Assembly (NCBI GenBank): GCA_910589415.1
Contig: OU342632.1
Location: 12,279,507-12,343,506, forward strand
Direction of reading: 5' to 3'
DNA length: 64,000 nucleotides
Source of the DNA: Malachius bipustulatus
Taxonomy: Eukaryota; Arthropoda; Insecta; Coleoptera; Melyridae
The position numbers were made by a program, and so were the translations under genes. This document shows positions 57,501 to 64,000 of the stretch, piece by piece. The number at the start of each line of letters is the position of its first letter. Positions within the stretch are counted from its first letter, which is position 1. The notes beneath the pieces are model-generated. The model was not told where the DNA came from and ran no database searches. It worked only from the letters and a program-made list of their open reading frames with translations.

Positions 57501-58160
57501 CCCTTTTTCTGAGTACAATCACCCCATACCCTTATATTCCGATATCTAACTGAAAGTGGTGAGCATATCATTGCTCATGCATTTCCCTATTAAGTAACAC
57601 AAATTCGTCACGTAATCAGATCTTTGATCTGAGCTTTTCTACTTGCAGCGCTTACAGCAGAGATTGCACAAAAATTATTTTGTTCTAAATGATGTGTTTT
57701 ATTCTTGAGGGTAATGTTATGATTTTAGCATACCATTGATGATTTCGTTATCTGATAATGACGATTTATGCATGTATATCGACAAGCAGGGTGATTAAAC
57801 TGTCAGGAAGGGAAGATGATGGGCGATGGGGGGGAGAACGCGGCAACCCCTCTCTCCCAATTTTATGTACCTTACCGTATCTATAATGGGGTTTTGTGAT
57901 TTGTATGGGTTAAATTCCTAAATAAGCATTCTTGAAATTATAAATAGTCACGAAAGTATCAATAATGTTTACGGAAACAGGGAAAAAGCATTTTTCCGTT
58001 CTCTCACATTCCAGGAAATAAATTAGCCATTTAAACATAACAAATTCTATTTGAGAAGCGATAAATGAAGGAGAATTTGAGAATCAGCAGCTCGATAGGG
58101 AGCCAGGAGTTGAGTGGCCTAATTTATAACGTCGCAGCGAGCAGCCAACATGGGAGACAT
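54541..58160. other. No recognised gene; one possible solo transposon end
   Basis: AT-rich noncoding DNA. At 57064-57077 the string AAGCCACCCTATATA resembles the end of a TACAGGGTGGC-type element, but no partner was found. The minus-strand open frames at 54484-54681 and 55988-56194 are not recognised. Confidence 0.3.
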
Positions 58161-58161
58161 A

Positions 58162-58195
58162 ATGGCATTTACCCACAGGGTTCGAGGGAAACTAT
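58162..58195 (+). repeat. 34-bp direct repeat, copy 1
   Basis: Starts ATGGCATTTACCCACAGGG and ends GAGGGAAACTAT. It recurs at 58628-58661 with two differences. Confidence 0.8.
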
Positions 58196-58627
58196 ATCTC
58201 TATATACCTACCTTCATATTCGTTATATACCTTGTCAGCCGTGACTCGCATGAGTCGCATGTCATACCGAAACATCCACGTTCATTTTAACTACATACAT
58301 AGACAGTAATACACATCTCAATTCTCTATCAAGTACATAATGCCTATGTATAAATGTCTCTCTAGAACGTTTATGTAAATATACTATTTATGTAGGTATC
58401 ATGAAACGTCATAGATATTAAATGTCATAGCCTGTTATTTGGAAATTATCAAGTTTTCATGTGATTCTGTCCAAATACCTATTATACTGCCTACTGCTCG
58501 CTAATACTCCTACTGAATGAGTCCTATACTAACTTATTAATTGTTCAGGGCCGAGAATTCAAAATTCACTTTATTAATATCTTTACTCTTATGGTATTAA
58601 TACTTTGTTAATACCATAAATTGATCT

Positions 58628-58661
58628 ATGGCATTTACCCACAGGATTTGAGGGAAACTAT
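58628..58661 (+). repeat. 34-bp direct repeat, copy 2
   Basis: 32 of 34 bases match copy 1, 466 bp upstream. Sequence around the two copies does not match, so the duplicated segment is short. Confidence 0.8.
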
Positions 58662-58864
58662 CGTGTGAGCAAATGAAAACATAATTTAGGTAGGCCTTGA
58701 AAAAAAATTTCATGTCTTAGATTGGATCTGTAAAACTGTAAAATGAAAATTTTGGTTTGTAAAATCGTAAACTCATTCTGATATTGCCTTCTTCTTGTTT
58801 TACAATTTTATTGTCAAATAATAATTATTTTGACGTTTGCTGAAATAAGGTGCATCAGGTTGTT

Positions 58865-59006
58865 AATAGTATATTATGCAACGAGCTTATAATGAAGGCT
58901 ATTAATACGCGAGTATGATGGTTAAGATACGAGCCGTAGGCGAGTGTCTTAACCATCATAAGAGCGTATTAATAGCCATTATCTGCGAGTTCCATACACT
59001 ATTTTT
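58865..59006. repeat. 142-bp imperfect palindrome
   Basis: The arms share CTATTAATACGC, TATGATGGTTAAGA and CGAGCCGTAGG / CCTACGG-type centre sequence, and continue outward to AATAGT(A/G)TAT. It is probably a palindromic MITE or a decayed foldback. No target duplication is evident. Confidence 0.6.
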
Positions 59007-59008
59007 TC

Positions 59009-60430
59009 TACGACCCTTTTTTATTTCATAGAAAAGATTAAAAAATTATATATTTTAACAATGACCCGTGTACAATTGCGGATCATTAGAGGTTAAGATA
59101 GCTATTTGCTTACGCATATTACCCAATTTTCTGTTCGTCGCTATAAGGTTATTCTGCTGTTTTAGTATCAAGTTTAAAGGGCACTACTCACTACTGCGTA
59201 ATTTTTATTATGCGAAGTTCGAATTCCGAATTTTACGCTTCGATTTTGAGATTAATAATTACTAATTTTAATAACATCGACAGCCATTAATTACGATATA
59301 TTTTACCTGCGCAACGCGGGTCGCAGCGTTGCCGCTTTGAATACTATAACGGAGCGCTACGAATGATATAATACTTTATCTTCCCATCTTTTACACGATA
59401 TACCTACTTATCAAATTAATTAAGGTAACATAAAATCTTGATAAATTTTCTTTGAATGTTACTTATGTTCTAAATTAAATAAACGTTCAGAATTTTTTTT
59501 CAGAAATACAGAACTTATATCACAAGGCAATTTATGTCGTGAGTGTGACAACTCTGTGACTTCGGTTGGCTTGCCGACCCGATTGTGAGCGAAAAGGCAC
59601 CGATTCGATTGCAAATGCTCCTCTGCCATTGGATAGCTTGACCAGTGCTTTAATAAAAATTTGTATCTTAATGAGACCCATTAAGGCACTGGTGATTCAT
59701 ATTTAATATGCATATTAAAGATTGGGAGTAGAAAAAATTAGTTTTGTGATTTCTTGAATAATGCGGACATAAATTATTCGGAGATTGTTCCAGTTACCGT
59801 GAAGTTTATTGGATTATTGACACTGCAAACCCCGTAAAAATGTCATGTTCAAGCCAAAACAATAAAGGATTAATACCTAATAATAGTTTTCCTTAGTCTG
59901 CAGTTTGCCCTTTGTAAAATGGTAGGTATTTATGTTTAAGGCCCTATTACTTATCGAATTATCTATCTACTTATTAATTATAGTAAAGTCATTTATAAAG
60001 TATTTGCACCTGAGGGTTTAACATAAACACACACCAGAAAGAATCCACCACAAGATATAAAAATAAAAGCAAACAAGAATAAAGTAATATAACCAATGAA
60101 AATGGGAATAAATCCAAAGATGTTTACACCATACTATTAGGAACTTTCTTCCTACTATGCACTCATGCTCATGATAAAAGTAAGGTATGTGATCTGTGGC
60201 TCTAGTGGTGGCCATTTTTTAAGAGGGCAAACTCTTCTGGAAATAATGTTTATAAATTTTTGCCGGACAGTCGCTCGCCCAATTTTTTTTACTATTCTCA
60301 TAAAGTTATTGGTATGTCTGTGCTTCTCCTAAATAGCTGTGCCAACGGAATCTTGCCTTGTCACACCCTTACCTAAAAAAGTCTAGATAGGTGGTACGAT
60401 TTAAAAAACACAAATACGGCCCTGAAGGTG
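59009..60430. other. No recognised gene
   Basis: AT-rich noncoding DNA; a 65-codon frame at 59068-59265 is unrecognised. Confidence 0.3.
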
Positions 60431-60432
60431 GA

Positions 60433-60820
60433 ATGCGTTCATAAACAGTAACTGACGTTTATGTGTAACAACCAGAGTGATGCCTTACATTTTCCGGAAT
60501 ATCGTCAGATTGTTCCATTTTATGAACGTAATTCGAACGAGAAAGCAAAGGAAATATTAATTCCAAAGTATTAGATTATGTGTAACTGTCAGATTCACAC
60601 TTTTTTTTTTAATTTAATACTAATTTTTGTAATTTACTAATATTATGCACAGAATTGATTCACCCATGTGTTTCTTCAAAACTCTGCGAGTGCACTTCAA
60701 GCGTCGTCATTGGCAATTTATGAACGATGCTAGATTTTTATCCAATCAAGCGAACTGGTTATTTTATGAACGCATCCAGAGTTTTTCATGTATGATGCAA
60801 ACTGTAATTCATGAACGCAC
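60433..60820. mobile_element. MITE-like block with repeated GCGTTCATAAA motif
   Basis: The ends ATGCGTTCATAAACAGTAAC and, reverse complemented, GTGCGTTCATGAATTACAGT form an imperfect inverted repeat. The motif TTATGAACG / CGTTCATAA recurs inside near 60520, 60718 and 60764. The beginning of the 141-codon open frame at 60645-61070 is drawn from these repeats. The target duplication is unclear. Confidence 0.45.
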
Positions 60821-60824
60821 CCCA

Positions 60825-61625
60825 GACCACTCAAAATCACAAAATAAGAAAAATAAGATTTTTAAAATTAATGACAGTTATTTTATCGTAGGATTCAATC
60901 TAAGACATGAAATTTTTTTCCAGGGCCTACCTAAATTATGTTTTCATTTGCTCACACGATATATCTGGATACTTGTAACTTTAAAAAAAAATATTACAGA
61001 CTCTGAAGAAGGAAAAAAGCAATTTCCGAAATATAAGTCAGTACAAAATGATCACACTGTTTTAATATAATTGTACAACTTGAAGTAATCGATTATTACC
61101 CTTAATTGCATTCAACTAATAGTTTTTCGATAGTTAGGAAAATGTAAATTTATAATTTACTTCCACAACTATTTTTCATACCTCAACTATAATTCAAATA
61201 CCTCAAACGTCAGTATAACATGAGCAGACTATAATAGTTTGTTATTTTTTCTTTTGTAAGCGTATTATATTATCGTATAAAGAGTTTCACTGAGTTCTCA
61301 TTATAAATCAATGTTTTTGATATACGCACTGAGATCATTTTTTGTACCTTGAAGTTCTCCATTTTGTTTTTTCAACTTTCACTTTAAAATAATAACCATG
61401 GAAAAATAATTTGCGTAAATGTGAGTTCCACATTCTAAGGACCTACATTTTAAAATTTCTTTATTATTATTATTATTATTTTGACAAATTCTGAAGCGAA
61501 TATAAAAACAAAATGCCGTCACAGCCAGAGTTAGAGAGATAAGATATAAATAGACAGTTGATTTTTTACATTTGATTGATCATTTACAATCAAAATAATG
61601 ATCATTTACAATTGATCATTTACAT
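60825..61625. other. No recognised gene
   Basis: AT-rich sequence with a TTATTATTATT run at 61466-61485 and ATTTACA-type short repeats at 61570-61625. Confidence 0.3.
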
Positions 61626-61627
61626 AT

Positions 61628-63260
61628 ACAGTGTCACACAATAAAGGCCACATCATGGGAAATATTTTTCCTTCTCGGTCGAATAAAATTTCGATTTCCC
61701 TAATAGTTTCAAAATGATGTCAAATGACACGCATTAAAGCTGTCACGGAGTTTTTTATTATTATTTGCCAAATTTTACGTCAAATTTGTTAAAACTTTGG
61801 GGATCAATAGTTCATTTTAGAGTTCATCAGAGGTCATTTTAGACTTTTCCCTAAAATTAATTGCCGGCAGAAATTTTGGATGCAGTTTTATCCCCCCTCC
61901 TCAGAGATGCTGAAAATGCAAAATTATTACAAATTACCACCAGGCGTTGTCCGCCATCTTGACTTGAGGGGGTTAATTTGTTTTTCTTCATTTTCTCAGT
62001 ATTAGTATTTGATTTTTTTTAACAAAAACACACATTTCCAAATTTGTGGGGAACTTAAGTTTATACATTACATTATATGACCTTATCATTTTTTTGATAT
62101 TGGATTGTTTACAACAAATATTAAGCATAGTAAGCATGAGGAAGGGTTGAAATGCAATTTTTGCACTTTTTCGGGAAATAAAGGAGCTTTGTGTGGATGT
62201 CTGGTGCTCAATGATGAGTCTAAATTCAAAAATGTGACCTCCTACCCTTTGTGGAAAAGATGCCATTTCGTTTTTGAGGGATGAATTTGTTTTTTTTTTT
62301 TTCATTTGAAGACATTAATAACTTTTTATCAAAAATAGTGTAGTAAACTTACTTTAGGAAGAAAAAAATTCTCTACTTTCATCTATGCATTTTTACCATA
62401 CCTATTTGTTAATTATTAGTCAATTAATATAATAAATAATAAATAAAAACAGGGATTTAATTTATTAATGAATCGTCAAAAGTTTAAACAAATCACTAAT
62501 CGCTGCTTGTCGAGTTCTTTATGACTTCTGTCTCCACAAGTTAATTCTCATAATGTTTTTCGAATCAAAAACTCACTGATTATATTATTTTGAACATAAT
62601 ATTGACTCTATTTTCTACAGGATGGTCCATTTTAATCCCCCAGTTGGTTATTTCTGACCACCAGTGTATAAGAAAAAAATACAGTAAAAAAATTTGGTTT
62701 CATGGGGGACAGACAAACTTGAATACAAAAATCATCCCACACCATACTCCACCACGAGGGGGTGGTTTAATATCACGGATTATGATTTTGTGTGAAACGT
62801 AATATCAAACTATATTGCCTGAAGCTTTTTTTCAGTCGATTCCCCATCACCCCCAAAAATAAATATCAAAATCGAGTGATCTATGTATTTCAATTACCAA
62901 TTATTTTTATTTTATTTTTTTCAGTTTCAGTGTCAGTTACATTTCAACCGCTTCGCTGTAGCTTATTATGCATAATATTTTATTACCAAATTATTTTAAT
63001 ATATTTCTTATAAACAATCGAATTTCAAAAAAATTGTAAGGGCATAAAATGTAGACAACTAAATTCTCCATAAATTTGGAGATGAGCGTCTTTGCTCAAA
63101 AACTACTGAGATAACGACGAAAAACTAACTCACCGCGCCTGGTGGTAATTGGTAATAATTTTGCACTTTAAGCATCTCTAAGGAGGGGGATGTTCTTTTT
63201 TTCTCTCAAGACAAACCTTCGCATTGACGCATATTATGTCGTTTTAAGAAATAATACACC
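61628..63260. mobile_element. Diverged 1.6-kb foldback-like element
   Basis: A TACAGTGTCACACAATAAAG end (61628) faces an ATACACCCTGCTCG-type end near 63250. The clearest internal pairing is 61885-61955 with 63133-63195 (CCCCTCCT.AGAGATGCT, GCAAAATTATTAC, ATTACCACCAGGCG), and weaker pairing continues inward. A TACAGGATGGTCCATTTTAA end at 62619 suggests a further nested insertion. It is non-coding and old. Confidence 0.45.
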
Positions 63261-63262
63261 CT

Positions 63263-63820
63263 GCTCGTTTTTGAGAGAAAGATTAGTTGGATCATTTGTG
63301 GAGATTGAAAAGCTACTTCTGTTGAGGTGGGTAGGTACATTGTAAGTCTGTTGAGCCTTTTTCGAGAGAACAAGGAAACAAAATCCATTTTTATGGTGTC
63401 ATTTTCGTAATTGCAATAACTTGAACAATAAAAAATTATAAAAAAAAAACAAAAACGTCGAAACTTATAAAACGCATGCTTCATCACACTCATTACCGTC
63501 TTAGTGGTCGTGGGTAAAACTCGGAACCCAAATTTGTAGGTACATCAGATAGTAGGTAGATATTTTTGATACAAGTTGCAAAATGGGAGTGTTTTAAACA
63601 TGGACGAAAATCATAGGGCTTAATTGAACACTCTTTTTGCAATTTGTGTCGCGCAAGATTTTTCGTTAAATCGCCAAGAAATAACAATTTTTGATTTCTA
63701 TTCTACGCACTTGTTATTAAAAGTGACATAAATGACAACCAAAAGCAAGTTTTAATGAATCTTCATCAAACCTGTCACTTTTACAATATAAAATACCAGT
63801 TTCTAAAATTCATAAATTTA
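63263..63820. other. No recognised gene
   Basis: AT-rich noncoding DNA; the minus-strand open frames at 63206-63687 are unrecognised. Confidence 0.3.
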
Positions 63821-64000
63821 TACAGGTGTGTCCCTTCTTTCAGCACTCACTATGGGTATCTCGTGAACGCTAAGAGATACATTGGTCGGTTATATTAGAG
63901 AAAATATGCCCTTTTTTTGGTCATCTTGAATCCGTCAAGACATAACAAGATATCGTTCCTGAAATATCCTGAAAAAACTGAAAATCCAGATATGAAAGTC
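63821..64000 (+). mobile_element. Left end of a TACAGG-type element cut by the window edge
   Basis: TACAGGTGTGTCCCTTCTTT is preceded by TA at 63819-63820, matching the design of the other TACAGGG ends. The partner end would lie beyond the window. Confidence 0.5.

Noticed and set aside
60400..60426. AAATACGGCCCTGAA shared with 9948-9962
   Set aside because: The 14-15 bp match is isolated and may be chance; neighbouring sequence differs.
60645..61070. 141-codon plus-strand frame as a gene
   Set aside because: It starts inside the GCGTTCATAAA repeat block, has no recognisable domain, and its composition follows the local AT bias.

Overview
The window looks like AT-rich nuclear DNA from an insect or another arthropod. 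It is full of Tc1/mariner-type foldback elements with TA target duplications, and it holds Jockey-like and other LINE fragments, a Penelope-like element, a tRNA-derived fragment and a PIN-nuclease-like gene piece of a type that is multicopy in arthropods. The order (beetle, hemipteran or other) cannot be fixed from sequence alone. I recognise no host protein-coding exon, no operon structure and no CRISPR array. What can be read is an intergenic or intronic block built by nested transposition.

Layout. 0-3.9 kb: small hAT-like and repeat-rich MITE remnants. 3.9-6.5 kb: an apparently intact mariner-like element with 675-bp inverted terminal repeats and a full 353-aa transposase. 7.1-8.0 kb: a decayed LINE. 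8.6-11.3 kb: two long foldback elements, one holding a PIF/Harbinger-like MITE. 12.2-14.9 kb: a 2.8-kb element with more than 20 copies of a TTATAAAAC motif. 15.2-16.9 kb: an inverted composite and a MITE. 18.2-19.4 kb: another foldback. 19.4-25.7 kb: nothing recognised. 25.7-26.8 kb: a Jockey-like LINE relic. 28.6-30.8 kb: foldbacks. 32.3-33.5 kb: a decayed Penelope-like element with a hammerhead-like core. 34-39 kb: small relics, including a broken transposase. 39.6-48.6 kb: a roughly 9-kb nested block. 51-64 kb: a tRNA-like sequence, a foldback and diverged repeats.

The 9-kb block is the most complex part. Its ends match those of the 233-bp MITE at 16.6 kb. Inside are two inverted copies of a ~660-bp TA-flanked element, a LINE 3' end, and a broken transposase gene with unusually long D-to-E spacing. 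That gene is interrupted by a PIF/Harbinger-like MITE and by a 1.8-kb element with ~300-bp inverted repeats carrying a PIN-nuclease-like gene fragment. A complete 2.7-kb element with an intact 457-aa DD82E (Sailor-type) transposase sits at the right end.

The strongest unexpected pattern is a Russian-doll arrangement. In three foldbacks (3.9, 8.6 and 30.0 kb) a second TIR element sits exactly at the central TA of an outer palindrome, so removing the inner element with one TA restores a palindrome. In two of these the outer palindromes are almost the same size (244 and 246 bp). The two intact transposases could mobilise the many non-autonomous copies in trans; this is inference.
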